In this document: piece after piece, positions 1 through 12,700 of the stretch
Layout of the letters: each line of letters starts with the position of its first letter
Position numbering within the stretch: the first letter of the stretch is position 1
From: Apostichopus japonicus
Lineage: Eukaryota > Echinodermata > Holothuroidea > Aspidochirotida > Stichopodidae
Assembly (NCBI RefSeq): GCF_037975245.1
Contig: NC_092580.1
Coordinates: forward strand, 23,052,501 to 23,116,500
Length of the DNA: 64,000 nt
Direction of reading: 5' to 3'
Translations under genes and position numbers: made by a program
The notes under the pieces: generated by a model
Told to the model about the DNA's origin: nothing
The model's database searches: none
The model's input: only the letters and a program-made list of their open reading frames with translations

Positions 1-2587
1 CAAAATGATCAACATTGATTATAATTATGGCGATTATGTTTTAAACTCAGAGGGTAATGTTAGTGTTTTCTTACTACTGGTCAGTCAAATCCATTACATC
101 CACCAGATTTAAATTACTACTAAGTAGGTTTGGAAACATTCTTGATATGTTCCTGTTAATGTTCAAACCTTGATAAGTGACTTTATAAGTTGGAAGGTTA
201 TAATATGAAAATAGAAGGAACCTAAGCTGTAGAAACAGAAAACAGAGATAGACTTGACAACTGTAATATGGTAGCACAGTAATTCCTATAAGAGTTAGAT
301 AGAGCAGCATACTGGGGAAACAACCACATTCACATACAGTACTAGATATCTGTAATTTAGACATGTGTCTTAGATTGGGAGGGTAATAGGAACAAAGGGA
401 ACTTGAAAACTAACTTTTCAACCAATAAGTGAGATATTATAGTATCAGGAGGGAGAGTAAGCTATTTATAAAGACAATCCGGTATGTTTTGAGGTTGCTT
501 CTCTTACAAGCCTTTATAGAGCTGTATTGTATCTTTACATATTTTCATTGTTAAGTCACTGTAAACCAACTCAGCTTAAATACCTGTAGAAGGTTAAGTA
601 TTAATTAAATCTGATTGTAAAATTAGACAAAGTTTTGAACTTGGAAGTTCTGACTAGTGGAATGGCCCATTGTGACTTAATTAATTTGTAATTACACTGA
701 TTTGGTAACTAGTCTTGCTTGTGTGTCTAGAAAACAAGAGGCTGTTTGTGTTGTATGGCGGTTATGGCTGTGAGTTACACCCAAAGTTTGCAATCGTTAT
801 TGGTGCTTTTGTTTTCAATGTTTTAATTGATAACCTGTGAACGATACACTGGAAGCAAGCCACATTAATTGGAACAGAATATGTACAGTACAAGGCATAC
901 TGTAGTAACAAAGACAATCAAAGTTAGTGAGAATAGTAACATCCAGTAGAGAATCTTGTACAACATGTTAAGACACTTCCTTGTGTACTAGATGGTGTAA
1001 GTATCGGGAAAGTACACAAATTTATTGACGTTACGACTCCTTCCTGTTTGTAAATATATGGGAGTTCTGAAGCAGTTGTCTTTGAAGTGGAAAGATGCAC
1101 ACATGTTCTCTCAATATGAGTTAGGTATGTGGTGCATTCTCTCCTCTGGAAGCTGAAACATTCCACTTCCTGTTTGAGAATTTACTCATTCTGAAGATGA
1201 AGATGAAAAAAAGTAGTGATGAAGAAGCCATGTGGCAGTTGGAAGCATGGAATCAGCTACTGTACATGTTCCTTGTACAATACTACAGTATGGATGCTAC
1301 GTATGAAACTTCCTTATTTAGTGTACTTGACGGTACTCTGCAGTCGGTACTGTAGAGTCTTACATACTCATTATTGGGTGTGTTTTTGTATGGTTGTCAC
1401 CTTCAAGAATGTATTTCGGTAGCAGTCCTCATTCAGTTCCATCTTCCTCCAATAGATTCTGACTAAGGTAAACGTAACTAGTATGACTAAGGTGCCACTG
1501 TAAGGTATAACATAGATGCCAAGTGTTTTCTTAAATCTGCTGTTGGTGTGGTGAAACTGTTGGAATACGTGAAAGACTGTTCTGTGCTATAAACTGCTGT
1601 TAATGTTGCAGAAACAGTACATGTTCAAGGAGACAAACTATGTTACAGCCAATAATAATTGTGTTCTGATGTGATGATAATTTAGCAAAGTACAAATTTT
1701 ACTTACTGTTGATGAGTATCTTGTTTGAATCATGAAGAAAAGAAACCTTGCAGTCATGCTAATGTGTGTGTACTATATACATGTACATGTTTGTTTGCGT
1801 ACACAACTGCACATGTGATACCTTCATTTAAATAGGATGTCACAAGAAAGAGACTTGGACAATTAGATATCAAAGTTTGTCATTAATTGAAAAATGCAAA
1901 TTTTGTTGCTGTAGGTGATCCTTTTAATTCAATACCAATGAAAAACAGCTGTTGAAGCATGTATATACATATCTCAATTAGGTATTGACCTTTTGAATAC
2001 AGTAACATAGGTAGGGACCGTATGTACTGTCCTTGCACACATTCACAGTGTTAGATTCTCATAAGATGTCCCAACGTATTGCGTCATCAGTACCTCATCG
2101 TTTCTTCTGGCTACAGTCAACTGACACAGTCCTATGTTTTCTTTTACATTTTCCTCTAATGTTTTGTCATTAGCATGCAATGCTTTATAGTCCTGGTAGT
2201 CAAAGTGGGGGGTCTTGACCATTATTAGGGTCGCTCTGAATATTTATGAGGGTGGCCAAACAATTTGTGAGAAAAACAGCTGAAGTTCTCAACATTTATG
2301 GACAAAAAAGTGGAAAAAGTTTAAACATGAAGTACTTCAAAAGTTGCAAAAATATAACACTCTGTTGCAACTTTCAGTACTTAGCGTACTTAATCATGTA
2401 AGACCCCTCCCCCAAGCCATAACATATGCCATAGGCGGATGAAAGTGAAAATTCGGGTCGCGAAACAACAACATTTGTATACCAGGGACAAGTATACATC
2501 TGTTGTTCAGTTTGAAAAGATTATGTGGCTTTGAGAGACACTTAGTAGATTACAGTGTTAGACTGACACATTAAAGCGTCCTTTTTT
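1..2587. other. Upstream non-coding region
   Basis: AT-rich sequence with no convincing exon or homologous peptide. Short open frames on both strands look random. Near 2200-2470 a segment contains GGGTCGCGAAAC, which resembles decayed hAT-type repeats, but I cannot define its ends. Confidence 0.6.
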
Positions 2588-2630
2588 GGTTCCTTGCTTT
2601 AGCAAAAGGAACCTATGCAGTCAGGTTGGC

Positions 2631-2665
2631 GTGTGTGTGTGTGTATGTATGTATGTATGTATGTA

Positions 2666-2696
<31 letters not shown>
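2631..2696. repeat. GT / GTAT microsatellite
   Basis: A run of GTGTGT, then GTAT units, then GTGT again, just inside the left end of the Helentron-like element. Confidence 0.95.
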
Positions 2697-2819
2697 CTGT
2701 GACACTTGCTTGGGTACGCTCTATCTCAATAAGGGAATGTTGGATTGAGGCCAAACTTGGACTATAGATCCGCCATATGGAGAAGGTGTGCCCTATTGTT
2801 TTTGGTGCCCACAAAGGTC

Positions 2820-5810
2820 ACCAAAGGTCAGTTATGGTCCAAAAACCGAAAATATTAAAACTGCAATAACTCCCAGTGCCAATGTGCGACAAGATTGATA
2901 TTTTGGGACAAGTTGTGAACTGGTTAGGGGAGCATTTTCAAACATAACGGTCATGTGATCCGAGGTCACCAAAGGTCAATTAATGATAAAAAACTAGTAT
3001 TTTTGCGATAACTTGAGAACGAAATGTCTGTTAGGGTTGGGAGTTGCCTCAATGTGATCCAATTGTCGACCCGCATCTGGGTGACCCTTGACCTCAATTT
3101 GACCTCTGGTGACCTTTTCGTGTTTTTGGGATTTTTACAGTTTCGATGCTATTTTCAGATGTCAAAGGTACCTTCTGATCATAAATGTCAATAGGTTGAC
3201 CCCGTGTGACCTTTATGTGCGAAGTTATATGGGGTCAAAGTTTTTCGGTCGGAGTTAGGATGGTTGTACAGACTTTTCGTTTTGTTTTTTGGAATCAAGA
3301 GATTAAACTACATCTGAAACCAAGGTCAAAAGGTCAAAGGTCACATTAGAAAAAATGTGCTTATTTTGGGAGGAAACGAGCAAAAAAGAAAATGTTTGGT
3401 TTTGATGCTAGATTTGGATATCAAAGGTACCTTCCGATCAAAAATGTCAATTGGTTGACACCCGTGTGACCTTCGTGTGCGAAGTTATACGAGGTCAAAG
3501 TTAATTTTCACACATTTAATGCAACAACTCCCAGTTCCAAGGTGTGACATGGTTGATATTTTTGGACAAGTTGCAAATGGTATAGGGGAATATTTTCAAA
3601 CTTACCGGTCATGTGATCCGAGGTCACCAAAGGTCAATTAATGTCAAAAAACTAGTATTTTGGGGGTAGAAAATGGGCAAAGAAAAAAATGTTTGAATTT
3701 TTATAGTTTGATGCTCTAATTTAGGTCTCATCAATCAAAAATGTCAATAAGTTGACCCAAGGTGACCTTTGTATGTTAAGTTATATGAGGTCAAAGTTAA
3801 TTTTCAGACATTTAGTGTAATAACTCCCAGTGCCAAGGTGTAACACAGTTGATATTTTGAGACAAGTTGCAAATGGTATAGGGGAATATTTTCAAACTTA
3901 ATGGTCATGTGATCCGAGGTCACCAAAGGTCAATTATTGATAAAAAACTAGTATTTTTTGCGATAACTTGAGAACAAATTGTCCGTTAGGGTTGGGAGTT
4001 GCTTCAATGTAATCCAATTGTCGACCCGCATCTGGGTGACCCTTGACCTCAATTTGACCTCTGGTGACCTTTTCGTGTTTTGTGGATTTTTTACAGTTTC
4101 GATGCTATTTTCAGATGTCAAAGGTACCTTCTGATCATAAATGTCAATAGGTTGACCCCTGTGTGACCTTCGTGTGCGAAGTTATATGAGGTCAAAGTTA
4201 ATTTTCAGACATTTAATGCAATAACTCCCAGTTCCAAGGTGTGACAAAATTGATATTTTTGGAGTAGTTGCAAATGGTATAGGGGAATATTTTCAAACTT
4301 AACGGTCATGTGATACAAGGTCACCAAAGGTCAATTAATGATAAAAAACTAGTATTTTTGCGATAACTTGAGAACAAATTGTCCGTTAGGGTTGGGAGTT
4401 GTTTCAATGAAGTCCAATTGTCGACCCGCATCTGGGTGACCCTTGACCTCAATTTGACCTCTGGTGACCTTATTAGTGTTTTGTGGATTTTTACAGTTTC
4501 GATGCTATTTTCAGATGTTAAAGGTAACTTCTGATCATAAATGTCAATGGGTTGACCCCCGTGTGACCTTCGTGTGCGAAGTTATATGAGGTCAAAGTTA
4601 ATTTTCAGACATTTAATGCAATAACTCCCAGTTCCAAGGTGTGACAAGGTTAATATTTTTGGAGTAGTTGCAAATGGTATAGGGGAATATTTTCAAACTT
4701 AACGGTCATGTGATACAAGGTCACCAAAGGTCAATTAATGATAAAAAACTAGTATTTTTGCGATAACTTGAGAACAAATTGTCCGTTAGGGTTGGGAGTT
4801 GTTTCAATGAAGTCCAATTGTCGACCCGCATCTGGGTGACCCTTGACCTCAATTTGACCTCTGGTGACCTTTTCGTGTTTTGTGGATTTTTTACAGTTTC
4901 GATGCTATTTTCAGATGTCAAAGGTACCTTCTGATCATAAATGTCAATAGGTTGACCCCTGTGTGACCTTGGTGTGGGAAGTTATATGAGGTCAAAGTTA
5001 ATTTTCAGACATTTAATGCAATAACTCCCAGTTCCAAGGTGTGACAAGGTTGATATTTTTGGAGTAGTTGCAAATGGTATAGAGGGATATTTTCAAACTT
5101 AACGGTTATGTGATACAAGGTCACCAAAGGTCAATTAATGATAAAAAACTAGTATTTTTGCGATAACTTGAGAACATATTGTCCGTTAGAGTTGGGAGTT
5201 GCTTCAATGAAGTCCAATTGTCGACCCGCATCTGGGTGACCCTTGACCTCAATTTGACCTCTGGTGACCTTTTCGTGTTTTGTGGATTTTTTACAGTTTC
5301 GATGCTATTTTCAGATGTCAAAGGTACCTTCTGATCATAAATGTCAATAGGTTGACCCCTGTGTGACCTTGGTGTGGGAAGTTATATGAGGTCAAAGTTA
5401 ATTTTCAGACATTTAATGCAATAACTCCCAGTGCCAAGGTGTGACAAGGTTGATTTTTTTGGACAAGTTGCAAATGGTATAGGGGAATATTTTCAAACTT
5501 AACGGTCATGTGATCCAAGGTCACCAAAGGTCAGCTAATGTTAAAAAAGTAGTATTATGGGGGGAGAAAATGGGCAAAGAAAAAATGTTTGAATTTTTAC
5601 AGTCATGCTCTATTTAGGTCTCACCGATCAAAAATGTCAATTGGTTGACCTCCGGGTGACCTTCAAAAGTTCAAAAGTCAATTTTTTGACATTTAATGCA
5701 ATTAAATCTCAATGCCAAGGTGTGACATGGTTGATATTTTGGGACAAGTTGTGAATGGGGTGGTGGAACATTTTGAAACTTCAAGGTCATGTCATCTGAG
5801 GTCACCATTG
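2820..5810 (+). repeat. Tandem array of about 400 bp units rich in AGGTCA/TGACCT
   Basis: The marker GTTATATGAGGTCAAAGTTA starts at 4181, 4581, 4981 and 5381, an exact 400 bp period. More diverged or shorter units lie on both sides (about 3220, 3485, 3780). Central units are nearly identical, outer ones are decayed, as expected from unequal exchange. The open frames of about 66 codons inside are by-products of the repeat. Confidence 0.9.
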
Positions 5811-6070
5811 TTATCATATCTGTTGACACGCTTGTAGGTCTCTTATATTTCTTACATTTTCGACGCCATATTTAGATCTCAAAAGTGCCTTTTGATATAA
5901 AATCTGATCACATTTACGGTGATCACAAAAGTGTTGGCTATAGTGTTGGTTACTTTATGGGAACATGTAGGACAATTACTTGGACTATTTCAGCCCAATC
6001 TTGCTTGATAATATGATGTGTATTGTCATATACCCCAAGCAAGGAACCACAGTGCCCTTGGGCTCTTGTT

Positions 6071-6695
6071 TTTAAGTGTAGTGATATAAAGGAGGATTAG
6101 TGTCACCATGCTAATAGATAGCAATCAGCTACTGTAAGGTACTTGATAGTGCTCAATGACAGTTGTCTATGCACATGTACTGTTGTAGACTCAATGTTTT
6201 GCAGTAAATTTTAATCCAAAGTCCCATTGTGCATTTGATGATCTAAAGATTCTTTTGTGGTACTATTGTGTAGTAAAACTCACACAATCAGCTACTTGTT
6301 TGCCGAAATTTGTGCACATAGGCAGAAATTGAGCAAACGAAAAATTAAAAGACCACTGTAACTCTGTTTTTGAAAGTAAAACAGCAGCTAAAAACTGGGA
6401 AATGATTTATAAATAAATCTGAAAGGTCACAAGAATATTCTTAATGATTTAATCAAACCAGTGATTTCAGGACTGCAAGTCTTGTTCTCAGTGTCTGGTT
6501 TGAATGTAAGCAATATAACTGTTTTGGGCCCAAACGAGGTGTGGGAAATATTATATTGCAAAAACAAGCAGCTACTTGTAACTATGGAGAACCATGAATG
6601 GGGCAATATCGTCTTTTTCCTTATCAAAATTTTTTGTTTGTGTATTGCTTCCTTTAGTACAAATAGTGAAGAAACAACTTGATTAGACACCAAGT
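6071..6695 (+). other. Region before the start codon, likely intron end and 5' UTR
   Basis: A pyrimidine-rich stretch ending CCTTTAG at 6657 is a plausible 3' splice site, so 6658-6695 would be the 5' UTR part of exon 1. I see no TATA box or CpG-rich promoter close to the start codon, which suggests the transcription start lies in an upstream non-coding exon. Confidence 0.45.
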
Positions 6696-6740
6696 ATGAA
6701 GATTGATCGCAGTAAACTGAAGAAGACCTCTTCTGATGTG
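6696..6740 (+). CDS. HUWE1: HUWE1 coding exon 1 (start codon)
   Basis: Encodes residues 1-15, [15 protein letters not shown], which matches the conserved HUWE1 N-terminus (MKVDRTKLKK in human). An in-frame TAG lies four codons upstream, the -3 base is A, and the exon ends at a GTAAGT donor in phase 0. A CCTTTAG acceptor ending at 6657 suggests that this exon begins with about 38 nt of 5' UTR and that the promoter lies further upstream. Confidence 0.9.
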
Positions 6741-9700
6741 GTAAGTTCGTAGAACATTTTTATGTTAGGTCAAGGGTAACAGCTGAATATCTGTTTTCGT
6801 AGAAAGACAAATAGCCTTTAATCAGTCACTTGGGGCTTTTGACTGGAAAGTATAAAGTGGGTTTGTTGGAACTTCATAAGTTATTGTGAGTTTTGAACCA
6901 GAAAGCATCATTTACTGATGCAAGTTTAATAATGTACAGAATCTATATAGTTAGAATCACTAATGTCTTTAATGGTTAATAGAAGTCTTAATACAAGTAC
7001 ATACCCTTCATCATAAAGCACACCTACATTTTCTAGAGTATATAGTATAGTACATACAGTATCTAAGAAAATGTGAATGTTTCAATCTGGCAAGCAAAAG
7101 ATGGCCAGAGTCGTAAATCACTTCTTGACTCAAAGCCATTAATGATTCATAGCACCATAAGTCACCATTGCAGTGGTAATTTACACAGTAACTATGAAGG
7201 TTCTCAGAGACTATGTCAAAGCTCTTAACACTGAAATGTTTCAATCTGTCTCTTTTTGCAAAAAGCGATTAGGATATGTGCGATAAAGTGTCTTCATTTA
7301 TACATGTTGTTTTTATGACGGTGGAATGGATGTTGGCTACACAAGACTTTTCAGCTTACAGTATATGAAAGTGATGAAAAGAAAGATTGAAGTCATAGGA
7401 ATTATTATTTTCTCTTCAAACTCAACTTCATGATAGTCAGCTGTATTCTTTGTTGAGTGTGGTATACTGAAGGAATTTATCTTTCTTCCCTTCTGTCACC
7501 CCCTCTTCCCTTCTGTCTGCCTCTTCTTCCCTTCTGTCTGCCTCTTCTTCCCTTCTGTCTGCCTCTCCTTCCCTTCTGTCTCTCCTTCCCTTCTGTCACT
7601 CCTTCCCTTCTGTCACCCCTCTTCCCTTCTGTCACCCCTTCTTCCCATCTGTCACCCCTCTTACCTTCTGTCTGTGCCTCCTTCCCTTCTGTCACCCCTT
7701 CTCCCCTTCTGTCACCCCTTCTCCCCTTCAGTCACCCCTTCTTCCCTTCTGTCTGCCCCTTCTTCTCTTCTGTCTGCCCCTTCTTTTACAGTACCTACTG
7801 TAGGTAAATGTTTTTTACTGATAATGTTAATTTAACTTATTTTGTGTTAAATTTTGCATCCAGTCTGCTGATTGTCAGGACTTGATCGAGAGACTGAAAA
7901 CATGTCCAGACCTCCTGTCGGAGCTGAAACAGATCAAAACCTGGAACTACGGCAAGGTATGTGATTGTAATCTATTGCCTCTTTCTTCCTCTCCACTCAC
8001 AACAAAACACACCCACACACACACATACCCATTGGAAACTAAATGTTTGAATAAACATTGCATATTTGTATGAGTCACATTAATTTGCATTACAAATTTC
8101 AAAATCTTTCACCCAAGACATGATTTATGCTGTTATCGGTAGTAATATTCCACATTTGAGATGGCCTGCCTTAGATTTTAAAGAGAGGCACAATAATTAT
8201 GTACAGTTCCCATGTACATTAGTAATATACAGTACCCTTCTACTGATGTACTCTTCTGTACATGTTGTAAAAGCACTGCAATGTTTCATTACCTTATGTC
8301 ACATGTACACTTTATCTAATTATGCACCATGATTATGAATACACTCATTACTGTAAGTAGTGATACATTGTTAGTCTGATGGATATGAACTTTGAGTGTG
8401 CCATAAGCAGTCATATTTAAACCTCTTCTTCTTCTTTCCCTTTGTCCATCAGAGTGAACTCTACCAATGGGTTGATGTCTTGGATAAGTTTGACTCTATT
8501 TTGGAGCAGGCTGCCCACACCCCTCCTGACCACAGTTGGCACCTGACATGTGACAGATTAGAGAACAAACATCTACAGGAACTGGTCCATTCAGTGCTGA
8601 CTTTCACTGCCCTTCTAGTGGAGCATAGCTTCTCAAGGCATCTTTACAATTCTGTGGAGGTTTGTATTTTCTTAAATTGTAACATTTCCTGTTTGTGACA
8701 GCGGTGTGAACCCACGACAAGGAAGAATGGATTTTACAAAATAAGTGTCATTTGTTTTTGATATGTCAGCAAAATAAGAGGGGGAAAAAAAACAGGAACA
8801 TTGACAATTTGTTAAATAACTGTAAAGGGGGAAATACACGATCTATTTGTTGGATCTGTATGAAGTAAATTATAGTTAGTATGACTTCCAGGTAAGTTGT
8901 TGTGATGTAAATGTCAAACCTCGGGAGTGAACGTGAAGAGATCTTGATGACAATTTGTGAAAGCAGTAACCTAGAGTGGAGTCAGGAGGCGCAGCACAGT
9001 TGTTACTTGGCACTATGGCAGATATTACGGGCAAACGTTTGGGATTGATGTCAGCAAACGTGAAGGGCACCACAGCAATTTGGCATGCAGAGAATATTCT
9101 AGCAGGTTTAGAGAATAGCTAAATGGCCAGATTGATACACGATGAATAGATAGCAGATTATGCGCACAGAAACCTCGTTTTCATTTTTTTTATGATGCAA
9201 AAATTCATAAACCTCTCAGTCGCTATACGTAGTGCCGGCTCTAAATTATTATTCCCTGATATAATAGAACTTTAAAATAAAATAAAGCTGTTAGCCAACT
9301 GCTTATCCAGTAGAGAGCCTGTGTAAGAGAATGTGTAAAAGTAAGTTGGCCTGAAGTTTCGATCCTAGCAGGATCTTCTTCAGAGGCTAAATGACAAATC
9401 AATGATAATAGAACTTTGTCAGTGTAAGTAGTGGCCTGCAATATGCAGCACCCATAGCCAACCAATAGGAAATCCTGTGTGTCTACTTTCGGTAATCGAT
9501 ACCCACATCTTTGACTGTTGGGTCTTACAGGTTATTATTCTGTTTTTTTTTTAGCACCTTACATCATTGCTGGCTTCTTCAAATCTCAACACAGTTCTTG
9601 CTGTTCTAAATCTGGTTTATGTCTTCAGGTAAGCGATACACTATGAGAATCTTTTTAAGTTTTCCTTTGGATTCAGATGGTTGTGCTCTTAATAATACTC

Positions 9701-12700
9701 TTTCCGTTCTGAAACCTAAATTTAATACTTGCATTTTAGATTTTTATCGACCATCGATCATCATCCGTGGATTCCCAAAATACTTGTAGTCTTCTCTGGC
9801 GCTTTCAGATGATCACCAAAATAGCAAAGTATATGATCTCCTTTAAGAGTTGACAGTATTATTCAACTACACTGTGAAACTTTGTTGAACACAACTCGCC
9901 TCCAGCCCCAGATAAGTGTATCTGACTTAACCCTTGACCTTTTTGTAGGTACTGTATATCTGTCATAAGGATCATATAGTACTAAAGACAAAAAGAAAAA
10001 TGAATTAAAGATGTTCTACCCTATCTTTCATTCCATCTAGAATATCATAGTGAAGTATAAAAGTATTGGGCAAGTTTGTTTTGTGTTCAGAAAAGTAAAA
10101 TGCCCTAACAGCGTTCCTTTTGCCATATCAGTACCTAGGAGAACCCTCTGGAAGAGTTGGTCATCTTGAATAGATTGTTTTTTCTTGTTTTTTTTTCTTG
10201 TATTTTCTTTGTTATTGGTAAAATTTGTCTTGTAAAATAGACACTCATCTGCAGACCTTGTGTTTCAGAACTTTACATGAAAACAAAATCAACTTTGAAA
10301 TTGGAGAGAATTTCTGCTGTGTTAGACTCAAAATGGTTTTCATCGTGCTAGAATGGGATTCAGGCCAGAGATTTCTAGCCAAAAACTTTCTTTTCTCCTT
10401 TCAAATATGTATATAAGTTTTGCCATCAGCTTTCTATTTTCATGTACTTCTGTAGAATGTTGATTCTCATTTGTTTATTGGCTCATTCTGTTTTCAGTAA
10501 GAGGTCCAATTTTCTGATCAAATTGTCCCCAAGCAAGAGACAGGAGTTGTTTCAGGCGCTCACGTACCTAGCAGAGAGCTGGGGCGGTAAAGACAATGGA
10601 TTTGGATTGGCAGCTTGCTGTCACGTTGGAGAGAAAGAGGTAAAGCTGAGAAACTAACTGTTAAATGGATTTCCCGTTGGCCAAAGTTGATTGCTTCGAG
10701 AAATTGTTCCAAATTTCCTGGAAACTTTAGGCAAAAATTTGGTATCACAAGGAAATTCACTTTTCAAATATTTTGTGATACTTTGTTAAAAGGATTGTCT
10801 GGTGGCCCAAAGAAGTTACCTTAAAAAATAGTAAATAATTTTCCAAACATGTTGTCAAAGTAGGAGAACGCTAATGTTGCGTTTGACAGAGAAACGATTT
10901 TTTAATCGTTATGGATAGACATTTCAAATATGATTTGAACAGTACAATACGTGACGTCAGCTCTGCCATAGCAGATTGCGTCATAACCCACCCTCCGCAC
11001 AGTACCTATACGGTAATCACAACAAAAACAGCGTTTGTATACAGATAAATTTCTTCCTTAATTTCCGGTGAAATTTCTTAAAAATTAGATATGTTTTCAA
11101 AAACTCCTTAAGCCGCCATTTACTTGATCGGTGGTTCCGTGGTCTTTGTGTAACACAAGGTAAATTTTAACAGCAGACTCTGAGTTGTTCAGGCTATACA
11201 TCGCGCTATCCAGCTCCAACGCGAAAAATGTTCGCATGTAGGCTATACTCAAACGTTGACAATCGGACAGTTCTGCGAAGCCTAAGCTTCTCAGTGCTAC
11301 ATTCTGCACTGACAACGATTCGATCAATTTCTTCAATAATTTCCGGTGAAATTTCTTATAAATTAGATATCATTTAAAAAACTCCTTAAGCCGCCATATA
11401 TGTAGTAGATCGGTGGTTTTGTGGTCTTTGTGTAACACAAGATAAATTTTAACAGCAGGCTCTTTGTTGTTTATACATCGCGGTAATCCAGCTCCATCGC
11501 GAAGAATGTTCGCGTGTATAGGGTACTCGAACGTTTACAATCAGACAGTTCTGCGATGACATCGATTCCGCCAAGTTCCATCTTTCGGTTTAACGAATAC
11601 TTTACAAGTTTCCTTTTACTGTTAATTTGATCCGTGAATTTTATTTCAGCGATTTCGAAGAACAGTTAATGAACTGTGGTTTGAGTGTGAGTGTACTATG
11701 TGTAACGCTATACAAGTAGGCCTACACCAACTGAGCATCGTAGTATATACGTTCGCGAGTATGTACGTTATATATATGAGGCAATCCAATGTGCTTACAC
11801 GTGAGTTTATTTGCTGCGGAATTGGGAGTGCTAACTTCAAGTCGCCTGTTTTGCCTATCTGCAAGCACTACGTCAATCACCATATTGAAGCGTTCGAACA
11901 AACGGTACTTTTGGTGAGAAACTGGTGAATTTGAAAACCAGATTTCTACAAGAAGAAAACGTCGAATGGGGACAATTTTTACATGGTTAGAAAGAGAAAA
12001 ATAATAACTACAAGGACAATGTATCAAAATCTTCCACCAGACAATTCCTTTAATGCATCTGGCAACAGAAGAATGGACGATGTCATTGGGCAATTCAGCT
12101 GAAAATGTCTTTGTTTTTCTTTTTTATAATTTGTCAGTCATTTATCAACAGAGGAAAATACAGTTTCTACAAAAGAGTACAGAGAACTTTGACAGTTAAA
12201 CAAACATTACACATGTATTAGATGTCAAGGATAAATCAACTAGAAAATGACAATAGCCTTGTGAAGTGAAGCTTGTGAAAAGCATTTGCCCATTAACATC
12301 ACAGACCACCTAACTATGATCCAACTTCCTGGTGTAGTTGAAGGTTTTGCTAGTCAAAATAGGTTATATTCAATCAACCGTATCTCAAGTCAGGGGCAAG
12401 ATATTTGTGACTGGGTTATCAACTAGCAGTATGGGATAGTTTCTCTTGAATATAAGTTTCCACATTGTTTTGTCACTTTAAAGTAATTGTGAAGCTTCTT
12501 TTGTTCTATTTGATTCCTGAAGTCACAGCTTCAGGTCATCTTTTTGAAGCCAAGAATATTTTGCTCTTTGCAGGATTGGGTCAGTTTTTTATTCATGACT
12601 TGGTTAAGTACATAATTGTAAACTTGATTGAAATAGAGAAAGTTTGTGAGTTGTTATTAATGCAAAATGTTACTGTTTTTTCTCATTCTCGTTCCAGACC

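Larger units (their letters stand above)
2588..6070 (+). mobile_element. Helentron-like non-autonomous element with internal 400 bp array
   Basis: A 12 bp inverted repeat is seen near the two ends, GGTTCCTTGCTT at 2588-2599 and AAGCAAGGAACC at 6037-6048. After the right copy comes a short hairpin (GCCCTTGGGC, 6054-6063) and then TCTTGTT. A GTGT/GTAT simple repeat follows the left end, and the interior is a tandem array. Paired subterminal repeats, a 3' hairpin and internal tandem repeats are the known layout of Helentrons and their non-autonomous relatives. No Rep/helicase coding sequence is visible. The family assignment is inference. Confidence 0.6.

Noticed and set aside
4721-5321. Two nearly identical 66-codon open frames 400 bp apart
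   Set aside because: They are successive units of the 400 bp satellite, not duplicated genes.
7457-7807. Long proline/leucine-rich open frames on both strands
   Set aside because: They translate the CT-rich minisatellite in intron 1 and have no homology.
11722-12093. 123-codon minus-strand open frame in intron 5
   Set aside because: It lies across the TTAA-flanked element edge, has no recognisable domain and no codon bias I can see.
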